A stretch of DNA of 64,000 nt, from assembly GCF_029633865.1 (NCBI RefSeq), contig NC_079217.1, positions 34,621,205 through 34,685,204 on the forward strand, given 5' to 3'. The DNA is from Lampris incognitus (lineage: Eukaryota > Chordata > Actinopteri > Lampriformes > Lampridae). Below the pieces are notes generated by a model. The model was given only the letters and a program-made list of their open reading frames with translations. It was not told the origin of the DNA and searched no databases. Positions 52,141 to 64,000 of this stretch are shown one piece after another (within the stretch, counting starts at the first letter, position 1; each line of letters starts with the position of its first letter). Position numbers and translations under genes: made by a program.

Positions 52141-55098
52141 GGGCCATGAGTGTTGGCGATACGAGCAGGCTACTCTTCATCCTCGACACCATCTCCGGTC
52201 GGCAATTTCTCTGTGACACGGGCGCACAGAGAAGCGTGCTCCCTGCTACTGACGTCGACATCATGGGCGGGGAGCGGGGCCCCCAGTTGGCGACGGCTGA
52301 CGGCAGCCCTATCCACACCTACGGCGTGCGGTCTGTAGAACTGTGTTTTGGTGGACAACGTTTCACGTGGGAGTTCGTCATGGCCAATGTAACGCTTCCC
52401 CTCCTCGGAGCTGATTTTTTGTGCGCTTACGGTTTGCTAGTGGACATTCAGAACAGCCGTCTGGTCGACGCCTTAACCTTCTCCTCCTTCGCATGTACGT
52501 GGGGGGAAGCGGCCTATGCAGGTCTAGCCAACTCTCTCTCAGAGGCAGACAAGTTCAACCGCCTCCTCGCTGAGTTCCCTGACCTCACCCAGCCTACCTT
52601 CTCTGCACCCACCGCTAAGCATGGGGTGGAGCATCACATTGCTACGAAGGGGCCCCCGGTCTACGCCAGAGCCAGGCGTCTCGACCCCGCCAAATTCGCC
52701 ATTGCCAAGTCTGAGTTCGAGCACCTGGAACGCATAGGGATCATCCGCCGCTCTGACAGCCCGTGGGCATCCCCACTCCACATCGTCGCTAAGCCTGATG
52801 GAGGTTGGCGCCCATGCGGGGACTACCGCCGACTAAATGACGCCACCACGCCCGACCGCTATCCTGTCCCGCATATCCAGGACTTTTCTGCAAACCTGTC
52901 TGGCAAACGCGTCTTCTCAAAAGTCGACCTGGTCCGTGGTTATCATCAAGTTCCCGTGCACCCCTCGGACATCCCCAAGACAGCGGTGACTACCCCATTC
53001 GGCCTATTTGAATTCCTACGAATGCCATTTGGACTCAAAAACGCAGCCCAGTCCTTTCAGCGGCTGATGGATTCAGTGCTCCGTGGCCTTCCTTTCATCT
53101 TCGTCTATTTGGACGACATACTCATCGCCAGCACCTCCGAGGAAGAACACCTGTCCCATCTTCACGCCCTCTTCACACGCCTCAGCCAGCATGGGCTGAT
53201 CGTCAACCTGGCGAAGTGCCGGTTCGGGCTGACGGCCATTGATTTCCTCGGGCACCGCATCACTGGGGACGGGGCGGTCCCCCTGCCCTCAAAGGTGGAA
53301 GCGGTGGCGGCCTTTCCGCGCCCCCAAACAGCTCGTGCGCTCAGGGAGTTCATCGGGATGGTGACATTCTACCACCGCTTCATTCCCCGAGCCGCCTTTA
53401 TCATCCGGCCACTGTACGAGGCGCTGAAAGGCAAGTCCCCCAACCAGGTGGTCGACTGGACAGCAGAGCGGGACCGTGCGTTCACCGAGACTAAAGCTGC
53501 GCTCTCCCAGGCTACCCTGCTAGCGCATCCTTCACCTACAGCGCCTATTTCCATAACCACGGATGCATCAGACTATGCTGTTGGTGCGGTTCACGAGCAG
53601 TGGGTGGGGGGGGGCTTGGCAGCCTTTGGCCTTTTTCAGTCGCCAGCTTACACCCCGAGAGCGTAAGTATAGTACTTTTGACAGGGAACTCCTCGGTCTC
53701 TGGCTCGCCGTCCGGCATTTCCGGTTCCTGCTAGAGGGCCGCGAGTTTACTGCGTACGTGGACCACAAACCCCTCACGTTTGCCATGTCCTAGACGGCCG
53801 AGCCATGGTCCGCTCGCCAGCAGCGACAACTCTCCTACATTTCGGAATTCACTACCGACATCCAGCACGTCGCTGGTAAGTCTAACCAGGTAGCTGACTG
53901 CCTCTCTAGGGCAGTGATTGGAGCAGTCCACCTAGGCCTGGACTATGCACAGATGGCCGCTGACCAGGCCACGGACCCGAGCATCCTCCGTCTCCGGACC
54001 TCCGACATGGGGCTCCGCCTGCAGGACGTTCCTTTCAGCGACACAGGTGTCACCCTCCTGTGTGACGTCTGCACAGGACAGCCCAGGCCCATCGTCCCGG
54101 ACAGCTGGAGATGCCCCGTGTTTGAAGCTGTGCACGGCCTCTCTCATCCAGGCAGTAAGCCATCTGTGCGCCTGACCTCTGCTAAGTTTGTGTGGGAGGG
54201 ACTTAAGAGAGACGTGAAAGTGTGGGCCGACTCGTGTGTTGCCTGTCAGCGGGCTAAGATACATCGCCACATTAAGGCGCCCCTGGAATGCTTCGCAGTG
54301 CCGGAGAGACAATTTGACCATGTCCACGTCAACCTGGTTGGTCCCCTACCCCCCTCCCATGGGTTCACCTACCTCTTCACTGTGGTGGACAGGACTATGC
54401 GCTGGCCTGAAGCTGTTCCCCTGGCATCCACGATGTCTGCTGATGTGGCCCGGGCTTTTATTGGGTCGTGGGTCTCACGTTTCGGTACGCCTTCCGACCT
54501 TTCATCTGACCGCGGGCCACAGTTTACCTCAGAGCTATGGAACGCTGTGGGTGAGGCTCTGGGCGTCAAGCTTCACCACACTACCGCCTACCACCCTCAG
54601 GCGAACGGCCTATGTGAGCGCTTCCACCGGTCCATGAAGGCTGCGCTTCGGGCTACTCTCAAGGACTGCAACTGGGTCGACAAGCTCCCATGGGTCATGC
54701 TGGGCCTGCGGACCGCCCCGAAGGAAGACCTACAAGCCTCCTCTGCGGGGCTGGTGTACGGCACGCTGCTGCGAGTCCCAGGCGATTTCATGCCTAATAC
54801 AACGCGTTCCTGGTCAGCTGTGGACCAACGAGCCTCCTTGCTGGACGGGGTCAGAGCTTTCACACCCGTCCCTACCGCCCAACACGGCGCTCCGGTGTCC
54901 CAGGTGCCCCCAGGTCTGCAGTCAGCGGACTACGTGTTCATCCGTCATGACGCACACCGCCCCCCTCTGCAACCCCCTTATGACGGCCCCTTCCGCGTCC
55001 TAGAACGGGGAACTAAGCACCTGGTGGTGGATTTTGGGGGCACAGCCGAGCATGTTTCAGTGGACCGAGATAAACCCGCACACCTGGACTTGACGTAG
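52083..55098 (+). pseudogene. Pol polyprotein, broken
   Basis: Frame 52083-53666 has the protease motif [13 protein letters not shown] and the reverse transcriptase boxes [22 protein letters not shown] and [11 protein letters not shown], then the start of RNase H ([13 protein letters not shown]). A nine-G run (53606-53614) shifts the frame by one base. The next frame (FDRELLGLWLAVRHFRFLLE) hits TAG at 53791. After that come a CHROMO-less spacer and the integrase, with a zinc-binding HCH2C-like region (HGLSHPG, CVACQRAK), SSDRGPQFTSELW and AYHPQANGLCERFHR. The first catalytic Asp is replaced by Asn (codon 54331-54333). Confidence 0.88.
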
Positions 55099-55304
55099 CC
55101 GTTGGAGTTAGCCCAACCTCCTCGTCGCGGTCGTCCCCCGGCTCCGCCTCCTCCCCCCGTGGAGGCCCGCGCTGCCTCTTCTGCTCCTCAGGCCGACCTC
55201 CACAGGCCCGCGTCAATGCCTCCAAGAGACACTCCGGACCCTGTTACCCGGAGCCGCCGCGGACGGCCTGTCGTCCCCCCGCACCTGCCTGACTTCGATT
55301 ACTA

Positions 55305-55326
55305 GGGCGAATTCTGGGGGGGCTCA
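55305..55326 (+). promoter_or_regulatory. Polypurine tract
   Basis: The sequence gggcgaattctgggggggct, just before the 3' LTR, contains the expected purine run for plus-strand priming. Confidence 0.55.
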
Positions 55327-55567
55327 TGTGGTGGACACGTATTGGGGATAGAATTCACCCCAGGAACTAAGGGTTAAGTCAGGGTTGCCCTGGCAGGTTA
55401 ACGCAGGGTTAAGTTATGGTTGTTCAGCCAGTTTTCTGGTTATTCTCGCCGCCTCCGCTCAGTCGAGCTGTGGTTTTGTTGTCTCTCTGATTTACCGTTG
55501 ATTAAAGAAAGTTGCCTACACGGCTAAAGTGTGAACCTACGGTCTTCTCCGTTCCTTTGGCTCTACA
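55327..55567 (+). repeat. 3' LTR
   Basis: It matches the 5' LTR throughout, with a 2-bp and a 1-bp insertion. It ends ggctctaca, followed by aatg, the possible target duplication. Confidence 0.88.
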
Positions 55568-58500
55568 AATGAATATAAAAAGGGGACGTCTATACATCTG
55601 CAGAAGTGGTTCAGCACATATGTGTTGTGGATGCTGGGGTATCAGAAAGGGGGTGAAATAAAAATCCATGGTGGGATTGCATAACATTTTAGTTTACACT
55701 CAAATTAAGTTACTTTTGGTATATGATGTTCTTGTTGTATTTTTCTCCTAATTTTATAAGTAAGGGGTGTAATATTTGTGATAGTGTTACGCCGTTTTGA
55801 AGACAATTTATTCATGTCGGTGTTAATCTGTTTGTGTGTGTGTGTGTGTGTGGTAGGAGGGAATCCTCTGTGTCTGTGTTTTGCCCAGATGGTATGCATC
55901 ACAGTAATCTGAATTTTTGTTAGCTGAATACGGGGCTCATGTGTTTGCCGTCATCCAAGGTTTATTTGGACCTGAGCTGAGGATCAGGAGTCCTGCGTCC
56001 TCCTACCTGTTTCTCGTAGGCACATGGCTTTGCTCAAATGTATAATATTTTTTACTCATGGTTTTCCATTTTTGTTAGTGAAATGAAGGCCATTATTTAC
56101 AACTGACTTGACCATACAAATCTTAGGTAAAGTCGAAGACAGGAATGCACTTTTTAAAATTGTTAATACTCTACAGACTCTGTTCTCTTGATTGCAAACA
56201 TTTCCAATGTAAGCAAACAGTTTACATTGATAAAATGTCTGCCTCATGTTTACCTCTTGCATACTTGAATACTTTGTTATTATTGGTCTTTAAATGCATG
56301 AAAAGCAACACAGAACAGTAATAGGTAGATAAATAGATTGATAAATAAACAAGTTAAATTCGACAACAGCAGGAAAGCATCATCACTAGCAACAATAATG
56401 ACAGTTGCACATAGACAGTGGAGGTGAATGGATGGCAGAGGTTAATGTGCTTTCCTAGATGAACTGATAGAAAGTGGTGTAATGGCCTTTTATGTCCTGG
56501 TGTCTGGGTGGGTCAGTGCTCTGACAGAAGGGGGTTGTGCAGCAAACGGAGGGAGTGAGAGACGTCGCTGATGGCGTGCTGTTCTTCTCTGACTGGCTGG
56601 TGGTTGAGGACGGTGTGGACGTCCAGGAAGTTGGCTCTGCATGCTTCAGCTGATGTGTCGACAGCCGCTGTCGTTGTGTCTGTGCTGTTGCATGTGACCG
56701 GAGATGTACCGGGGGACGAAATCCAAAGGTTGTTGTACTTTCAATGAGTGCTCTGTAAAATTTAAAAAGGGGTTGTCTGCTGACACGGAATACCCCCAGT
56801 TTTCAGAGTAGTCGTTGTGGATCTTTTCTTTTTATTGCCTGTGTGTTTCTATTCTCAGTCCGTGAGCTCGCTCACTCAGTTTGTGTTTGAAAAAAAAGCG
56901 TTACGATCCAATGGAAAAACAACACCCCCACCCCTAAAAAAAAAAACATTAAAAAAGCCATTAGTGTGATGGCAGTGGCAGTGTTTCAGAAGCAAACTGA
57001 GGTTTTAAACAAACAAAAAAAAAGAAAGAAAGAAAGAGTATGTACTCACATTCAATACATATAAACTGTCAGCTCACACTCTTCCACAACATCTAATTTA
57101 AATCGACCTTTGCAGCAACTTAAATGCCTGTCCCCTGTATGCCGTCTAATCCAACCTTAAATCCATGTTTTATGTCGGGTGATCAGGGTTTACAGTGATG
57201 GGAGTCACTATTAAAGGATTTTACATATAAATTGCTTTCAGCGAAAATCAGCAAGGTTTAGAACTTGCACTGAAAGCCACACTTTATTTTAGAGCTTCCT
57301 CACAAGTTGGACAAAAATACTAACCCCCCCAATGCCCCCCCCCAACCGTGTGTTAGGTGCTACCTCCCAGACTCTCGGACCTGTAACAAGCCTCATGCTG
57401 CACTACATCTCCTGTGGTTGTGATATATTGCGACTCTCCACCAGCATCTGGCGGACGGTCATTAGGCTCCATGTCTCGTATCACAGAGAATGGTGGCTGT
57501 GTTCATCAGTGTAAGCCTGGTTAAGCTCAAATCAATGGCCAAGGAAATGTGGCAGTGTATTTGTTAATCCCACAAGTGTGTTTATAGACTATACCCTGTG
57601 TTGTGTGTGTTCAGTGTTTTGCCGTATTCCCATGGCAAATAAATCAGTCCATATCCCAAAGGACCTGGGTTTCCCTGTACTGTAATGTCCTCGTCACTGT
57701 AATCCACCAATCAAAGCCCAGTACAGGGTCCGTCTACTGGCTATCTACTGCCAGGAGAGGGGGGTCCACCCTCTCCTAACAATACACAACATGGCATGTT
57801 GTAGTGTGAAATGTAATGAAATCCTTCTTTTGCAGGCCTAGGAAAGGGATGAGAATTTAGCCAAACTTGGTCTCAGGTCAAATGTTCCTGAAAACTGAAT
57901 GTGCAAGCAAGAGCGATCTGGCCATTAAAGATGCTTTTCCAGCTGTACTGCTCGGGCTACAGTGGCCTTACATCACTAATTTGAAATTGATTGTCAATCG
58001 ATCCACACAAGAACTAAATGACCTTAGAGCACTTGATGAACTGAACTGCTGAGCAGTGCGGTGTCATGTGGATGGAGAGGTTACATCCACCGACCCCACA
58101 TGCTGAGGGTGTGTGACCGCCTGCACTGACTGTAATATTACCCAAAACAGTCTGTTTAATTAATCAGTGTATATGAAATCATGAGCTCGTTATCCTGACC
58201 AGATAACTTTCCAAGCTCCAAAACTAAGCCATGAATAATGTTATATTTCAGGAGACAGTAATTTAGAAAATTGCACATCGTTGCACACAATGTGTTGGCT
58301 CTGTAATAGTGGCCTCTGCTTCCTGAAGCTCGGCTGAAAGCGTCTCCAACAGAAATAACTTCTCCCCTTTGATATTTATAAGCGTCTGAGTTTTTTGAGG
58401 ACTCTGGCATGACAAGATATCGATGCGATGGAGAGCTCGCTGGCATTCAACTTGTAGAAACGGGACTACTGGTATTCAGGTGTTCTGAACGGTGTGACTT

Positions 58501-59205
58501 TCCTTCACGTCTGGGAACCGTCCAGCCATGTTTGTGAGTCTTACGCCTTTGACACTGGTTTGTCAGTTAACAACAAGACAGCAGTCACCATGTGTTGACC
58601 CCCCCCCCATAGTAATAGATGTTAGTTATGTTAATTTTGCTGTATGGCTTAGTTCAGAATGGCGTGGAGAGAGAGGTGCAGAAAGGGGAACAAAGGGAAA
58701 GGGTAACAGATTCTCCTGCATTAAATATGCTGCAGGCTTTTCACAGCCATAGGTAATTCATAAACTGGATGTTGGGGTAAAATATAGCTGTTTTCTTTGT
58801 CTCTCCCCATCTCCTTGCCCTCTGCATGACATGTCAAAGGTGATAGCCAAGGAATGATTTTGATGATTTGTTGTTTATTTTTTACATTTACACTGAATGC
58901 AGAATACTTCATATCGTGATGAAATGACATTTCAGTCACTTTGAAATATGAGTTAATTTGGCAATTCGTGCTCAATCCAGGTGATCTGTTGTGTTTCGTT
59001 AAACATAATGCCAAAAACTAGGTCAGATGATAGATCTCTGATGATGAAAAAATGTTCATTGAAAAGTTCTGTTTTTTTGTATTCTCCAAACTGTTGGTTT
59101 TAGCTAACACTATCACTTACAGAGCAAGGAGACAAGTCTCACATAGCTACACACATGGCTCTGGCTGGAAGTGTTAGGCTGAGACCGCACATACACAATC
59201 CATCA
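55568..59205. other. Intronic or intergenic, nothing recognised
   Basis: No exon or repeat family is identified with confidence. Landmarks are a short GT run (55834-55852), poly-C runs near 57328 and 58600, and A-rich runs near 56933 and 57010. Confidence 0.4.
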
Positions 59206-59221
59206 CTCTGTGTGTGTGTGT

Positions 59222-59268
<47 letters not shown>
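59206..59268. repeat. (GT)n microsatellite
   Basis: A GT tract with one interruption (gtatgtg) at 59223-59231. Confidence 0.9.
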
Positions 59269-59804
59269 TGGTTAAGCAGATGAAAAGATGAGCTCTCTCC
59301 ACAGGAACAGAGGCTCGCTCTGGATGTGACACACTTCATCTCACCGTAAACGTGTGTTAACCACTGCTCTGGTGGAAGCACTTACACTGGTGTTCCTTTG
59401 CTTCCTTATGGGTTCCTTATGGCGCGAACGAGCGCATACTCCCCCCCCCACCTCCCCTCTCTCTGTACTCCCACACGTGCAGTAGATGCTCAAATGGCTT
59501 CACAGGGATGAAGCTGAGAGTGAAAAGTGGCTGTAGCCAGTCTCTGCTTGTTCTGCTCCTGTGTAGGGAGCAAATGACCATGTCAAATCTGATGCATGAC
59601 AACAGCGAGGCAGACTGGTGCATAAAGGCACATAGCGATACATAGTGACACAGATAGATAGATAGATAGAGAGAGAGGAAGATCCCACTTGTGCCTTGTT
59701 ATAGCTTAACCATTGTCACTTTGATACTTGTAGAATAGGACAGAGAAGATGGGGTGAGCACAGGTGGGAATTTGATAAGCTTTGCAAACATACATATCGA
59801 TTCG

Positions 59805-59807
<3 letters not shown>

Positions 59808-59890
<83 letters not shown>
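59808..59890. repeat. (CA)n microsatellite
   Basis: An uninterrupted CA tract. The long Thr-His and Cys-Val frames over it are artefacts. Confidence 0.95.
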
Positions 59891-59892
<2 letters not shown>

Positions 59893-59899
59893 GGTCACT

Positions 59900-60380
59900 T
59901 GGGGTCGAGTATGACCGTACCCCCTCTGAGTCCTCAGGTGGGTTTAGGAGCTGATCCTGGAGCAACATAATGGGAGGACGCCTGTGCGTGACAGCTTTTT
60001 ACGTGGAGAGGCTGTTGCACCTGCAGCCACCACATGGTGCTTGGCAGAGGGTGGCCAGAGTCCAATGGCATGGAGAACCAAGACGATTGGCGACCGACCA
60101 CCATCTGTTGCAGCCTTCATCTGCCTTTGTGACCTGGAGACATCTTCCACCAGTTCCACCGTTAAGGTCTTTGTTGGATCACGCTTCGTCTGGAACCTCC
60201 CCCTTGACCTATCCGCCTTGGGTGACCCTACCAGGAGCCAAGCTCCGCACGGCATTGTTCTTGGGATCATTGGTATATGCAAGATTTCATATATTATCAG
60301 TATTTCATATATTACCAGTATTTCATATATTATCAGTACACACAAGCTTCTCCACCACGGCAAGGTGGCAATCCATGAGA
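59900..60380. repeat. Possible dispersed repeat between two CA tracts
   Basis: Open on both strands for about 130-170 codons but without recognisable protein motifs. A short block, tttcatatattatcagta, is repeated three times (60283-60340). The flanking CA tracts and block repeats suggest a transposable element scrap rather than a gene. Confidence 0.3.
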
Positions 60381-60382
60381 CA

Positions 60383-60465
<83 letters not shown>
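60383..60465. repeat. (CA)n microsatellite
   Basis: An uninterrupted CA tract. Confidence 0.95.
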
Positions 60466-60469
<4 letters not shown>

Positions 60470-61640
60470 CAGTGGGATCAGGGATCTTGCCATAATTTTT
60501 ACACCAATATTTGTATTTGGAATGCCTTACCTTTACTCTAACCCCACCCCCACCCCCAACCCATAATTCAGCCAAAACTAGGTTATTGACTGGCAGAGGC
60601 ATCATCGGGGATTGCAGGGAGCAAAGAAATAGGGGTTTAGCACTTCTATAGAATGGAGGGACATTTTACTGCATTTTGGGGATGCTTGCAGAGGAAGCTT
60701 AGTTTATCTCTATGTCTTGAGTTTTATAACCCTTTAATCTTGTTAGCATCTCAAATCATTTTCAAAAAACTTGTGGGCATCAATGAGAAAAGGGACAATC
60801 TTTTCTCTCCTCAATGAAAACAAAACCAAAAACAAACAAACAAAACAAAACAAATGAGCAAATAAATGTGCTGTTGGCAGATTTGCAGAGCTGGCCAATA
60901 GTAGCAATATACAGGATAAGGGCATGGATATCATAGGCTGTCATATGTCACCATGCCCCTTCAACCCTTAATCCGTGCTTCTGCTCTTATCTGACAGCCT
61001 GGAAACTGGTGGTGGAGGTGGGGGAAACACCGTCCATTATGCCCGAGACCGCTTTGTGTTTACAACACACTCTTTGTTCAGAACCACTCGGCCTCTAACA
61101 GCTTGACCAGAGCATGAGACGTGGAATTCACCATCACACGCAGAAATATGCATGCACACACACATACATACACATACATACATACCCCACACCGCCACCA
61201 GCACCACCAGCACCACCACACTGAGATTCCCCATTCCCCACCATGCCACCAACATTTAATTGTTTAGATTTAGGTACTGCTTACACACGTGTGTGTGTGT
61301 GTGTGTGTGTGTGTGGGGGGGTCGTCTCAGTCTGCTATTTCCCAACAGAAATCCTTCTAAGCAGATTCCTGTTACTAAAAGGGCTTTAAACTCATACAAC
61401 GCAATAATGGGTTGGCCATTTGTGCATGTGTGTCTTTATACGAGGCAGGATTGGGAAGACAGTCATAGCAAAGAGATAATATTGACCCACTGTATATGGA
61501 ACCCTATAGAATTAGAAGGTTGAGCGGCAGTCGCTTACTTCGTTCCAGCACATAGCCGTTGTTCTAGCTAGTAACATGGTTATCAGGGGTGTGCCTAGAC
61601 CAAAGCGCAACACTTGAGAGAGCAGAAATTATGGTTTCCA
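60466..61640. other. Intronic or intergenic with short repeats
   Basis: Contains short tracts (cacatacata near 61160, a GT run at 61289-61315 followed by poly-G) and no supported exon. Confidence 0.4.
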
Positions 61641-62640
61641 ACAATCTTTATCTCTCCGCCAGGCGGCAGCCTGCAGGGGATTATGTTTATTTGGTCGCGC
61701 GTGTGTGTCCGCGGCTAATCTCGCAAACTACTGGACCTGCCAGCCTAAAACATTTTGTGCATGTATGACTATGAAGAAGAACCTCTAGTGGTTGCGGTGA
61801 TTCAAAACCTTTGACAAACGTTTGTTCTCGCTATCGCCGCCCCCTCTCCTCATTCACACTCCAGCTCGCTTGACCCACGCTGCTTTCCGTCACTGCCCGC
61901 TCTGATTCAACCGTGCGCTTGCGCAACTCGCATCTGCGGTTGCGTCAGCTCGGGCAGCGACAACGGCAAAACCAAAACGTTATGTATTCGGGTATGAGTC
62001 TTGGAAGTAAACGAGAAGTCGATAATATTTCGCAAACCAGCAAATCATCCACTGCTGATCTCAGCACAGGAGAACTGGAGGAACACTGGATGAACCAAAA
62101 AATAATTCGCTTTATTCACCTCGTCGCCACATGGATGTGCCCTAGTCTCCAATGTTAAAACTCGGCTATAAAAACAATCCCAAGCGATGGATTAATCGGT
62201 CACAGTTGGAAATAATCTCAGTAGCTACAATAAATCATTTCTCCACGACTAAGCTATTTTTTCTTACCGTTGTTTTATGAATGAAAGGCAATGAGCAGAG
62301 CAGCCATTTGATTTCATTCATTTTATATCATGAAAACCACGACGGTTAAACACGTTTGAAGTCTTCTGACAGCTGTTTTATTGCTTTAGATGAAAGTCAA
62401 TTAACAGCGCAGCCATTCGCCTTCATCCATTTTCGTGCAATTCGACGGTTAAAGAGCCATGAAATCAAAATAGATATTTAGTTTATAGTTTTTTTTATTA
62501 TCACACATGTCTTGCACTGATTGTCACCTACATATACGCCAGTATCTGGCCAAACAATGGCAAAAAAAGTAATTTCGTTGGTATTCTTAATGGTATTTAA
62601 GTTTGTCATTTCCTGGAGAATGTTTATAACTGATCCTGCA
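61641..62640. repeat. Possible ancient transposon with internal duplication
   Basis: A block of about 90 bp (aatgagcagagcagccattt at 62290 and its relative aattaacagcgcagccattc at 62399, both followed by tcatccattt/tcattttat and cgacggttaaa) occurs twice. The frame 61913-62158 has no motif that I can name. A transposon remnant is the simplest reading. Confidence 0.3.
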
Positions 62641-62974
62641 CTCAGGGTGGTATACTAATAACTTCCACTGAAACACGTTCTCGAACGTTTATGTCCCTCC
62701 CTCCTCCTGCCAGTTACCGACCGGCGCACAGGACCTATGATGTAGCTAACTGTATTTTTGGTTGTGCTAATTCCTGCAACTCCCCGGTGGGTCGCCTCAA
62801 TTGGGGAGATCTGCAAGAAGGGCCTGGCATGCTTCCAGAGTCGCCCCTGCACACAGCCGTACCCAGTCTCCTCTGCCGGCCCACCAAACCGCACAGTGTC
62901 GGACCACGTCTCGCGGGGCCCCCATCCGTCTGCGGCACATTCAGCGCTAATGGCTACTGTAAATGTCTGGCGGC

Positions 62975-63085
62975 CCGTCCAGGGTGTCTCCCCGCCTGCC
63001 GCCCAATGACTGCTGGGATAGGCTCCAGCTTCCCCGCCATCCTGAGAGCAGGATAAGCGGATTGGATAATGGATGGAATGGAACT
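62975..63085 (+). repeat. SINE family B scrap
   Basis: The block gcccaatgactgctgggata, then ggctccagcttccccgcc, and gcaggataagcggattggat are the same module seen at 43129 and, in reverse, at 9240. Confidence 0.6.
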
Positions 63086-64000
63086 GTCAATCAATATCCG
63101 CGCTAGGCCCCTTCCTAGCTTCCCGTTTTTACAGGAAACACATAAAGATGCGGAATCAGATAGTACTCTGCTAGCCCTTTCATGGGGTCTTTAAACACAA
63201 TTGAAATCTTTTAATAATGGCTTTGAAATTATGATAGCCTGATCTCTGTCATCTCATGTCAGACTTGGTCGCTTTCATGCAAGGGTCCACCTAGGAGGCT
63301 GCGCATCCACAGACTGACAGGCAAACCGTTTTGATGAGGTACATTTTTTCTTAGCTTGAACGCTGCATATTAAACCCCCCCCCCTCATATTTCCCATTCA
63401 ATCGACTTAGGCGCTGCGTTAAAGTCGTATAATAGCAGGAAAGACACTTTTTTTCTGTCCATGTGTGCGTGTCTTTCCCTTCTCCTAGTCGGTGAAAAAA
63501 GTGTTTCTCACCAAGATCAAACACTGGAGAAGGGGAGATACGGAGAAGGGGCGATACATACGCCTGGCGGAGATCTGCACTGCACTACGTGCACTCCTCT
63601 AGTTGTCCATGAATCACCAATGGCACTGGGATTTATTGGATTTTAAGAAAAAAAAATCCTTTACCGCAGTACAATTACTGTTCTGCCAGTTTCAAAGAAT
63701 GTCTATGAATGTAATATTTCATTTGTGGAGCTCGGTTTGCAGAGAGGCAGCCCTCCGGAATAAGTCTATTCTGGAGGGCTGGCCTGGTCAGGGCCAGCAC
63801 TGTGAAACGATGAGACCACTTGTTTTCTCTCCATCATGGTTACTGTGTATTGATTTTACATTTGCATCTGAAATTGTAATTTAACATGGCGAGTTCCAGC
63901 CTATGTGAATTTGATTATGTTCACATTTAGAGTTGTGGGAGAGAAGTTCCATTTTCAGCACTGGACCTTGCTATTTGGCAGCTACTTAACCTGATATTGA
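63086..64000. other. Window end, nothing recognised
   Basis: There is no exon or repeat that I can support, only a poly-C run near 63376. Confidence 0.4.

Larger units (their letters stand above)
51160..55567 (+). mobile_element. Gypsy-type (Metaviridae) LTR retrotransposon, defective
   Basis: Two LTRs of 238 and 241 bp (51160-51397 and 55327-55567) begin TGTGG and end CTACA. The flanks share a possible 4-bp duplication aatg. A primer site for tRNA-Trp follows the 5' LTR, and a G-rich polypurine tract precedes the 3' LTR. The coding order is gag, protease, reverse transcriptase, RNase H, integrase, which defines the Gypsy group. Frameshifts, an internal stop and a catalytic substitution make it non-functional. 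No envelope gene is present. It lies sense to the 45141 gene, in its putative first intron. Confidence 0.9.

Noticed and set aside
52539-54863. Minus-strand frames opposite pol
   Set aside because: They are GC-rich antisense shadows of the retrotransposon coding frames.
62691-63056. 121-codon plus-strand frame
   Set aside because: It runs into the SINE B scrap, with no splice sites or recognisable domain.

Overview
The window is vertebrate nuclear DNA, almost certainly from a teleost fish. It has spliced genes with GT-AG introns, a fish-type L2 LINE tail, Tc1/mariner, hAT and Harbinger-like DNA transposons, two tRNA-derived SINE families, a Gypsy-type LTR retrotransposon and long CA/GT, TATC, GTTT and TGTC microsatellites. 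Exons were assembled by hand from splice sites and reading phase. No transcript data were available, so the gene models are predictions, but the phases agree across every junction.

Layout. 1-802 is an L2 LINE 3' end. 846-2041 is a perfect-armed palindromic Tc1 derivative, and 3063-3953 and 4515-5292 are further DNA-transposon remnants. 5421-12255 (minus strand) is a nine-exon gene that I identify as tp53i13, encoding a type I membrane protein with a signal peptide, a DUF3105-like luminal domain, a long disordered stalk, one transmembrane helix and a basic tail. Head to head with it, 13508-31788 (plus strand) is a 31-exon gene of about 941 codons whose middle is a tandem array of small phase-0 exons. 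Nearly every array exon encodes one Asp-Ser-acidic block followed by one poly-lysine block. 36183-37354 is a three-exon gene for a small Lys/His-rich, Ser-tailed protein. Its first coding exon has the same 22-nt, phase-1 design as that of the array gene. 43301-44497 is a second copy of the palindromic Tc1 derivative in opposite orientation. At 45141-45201 there is a signal-peptide-type first coding exon of an unrecognised plus-strand gene. The rest of the window looks like its first intron, holding a Gypsy-type element (51160-55567), microsatellites and repeats.

The most unusual object is the exon-array gene. Alternating Ser/Asp/Glu and Lys blocks, one block pair per exon with all-symmetric phases, resemble in design the treacle/Nopp140 class of nucleolar phosphoproteins. 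I do not recognise the protein, and its unique N- and C-termini do not match a family I know. The tandem exon-plus-intron duplications at 27835-28516 show the array is still growing or was recently. The neighbouring 105-codon gene uses the same ingredients and may be a relative.

The window holds no rRNA, CRISPR or bacterial-type features.
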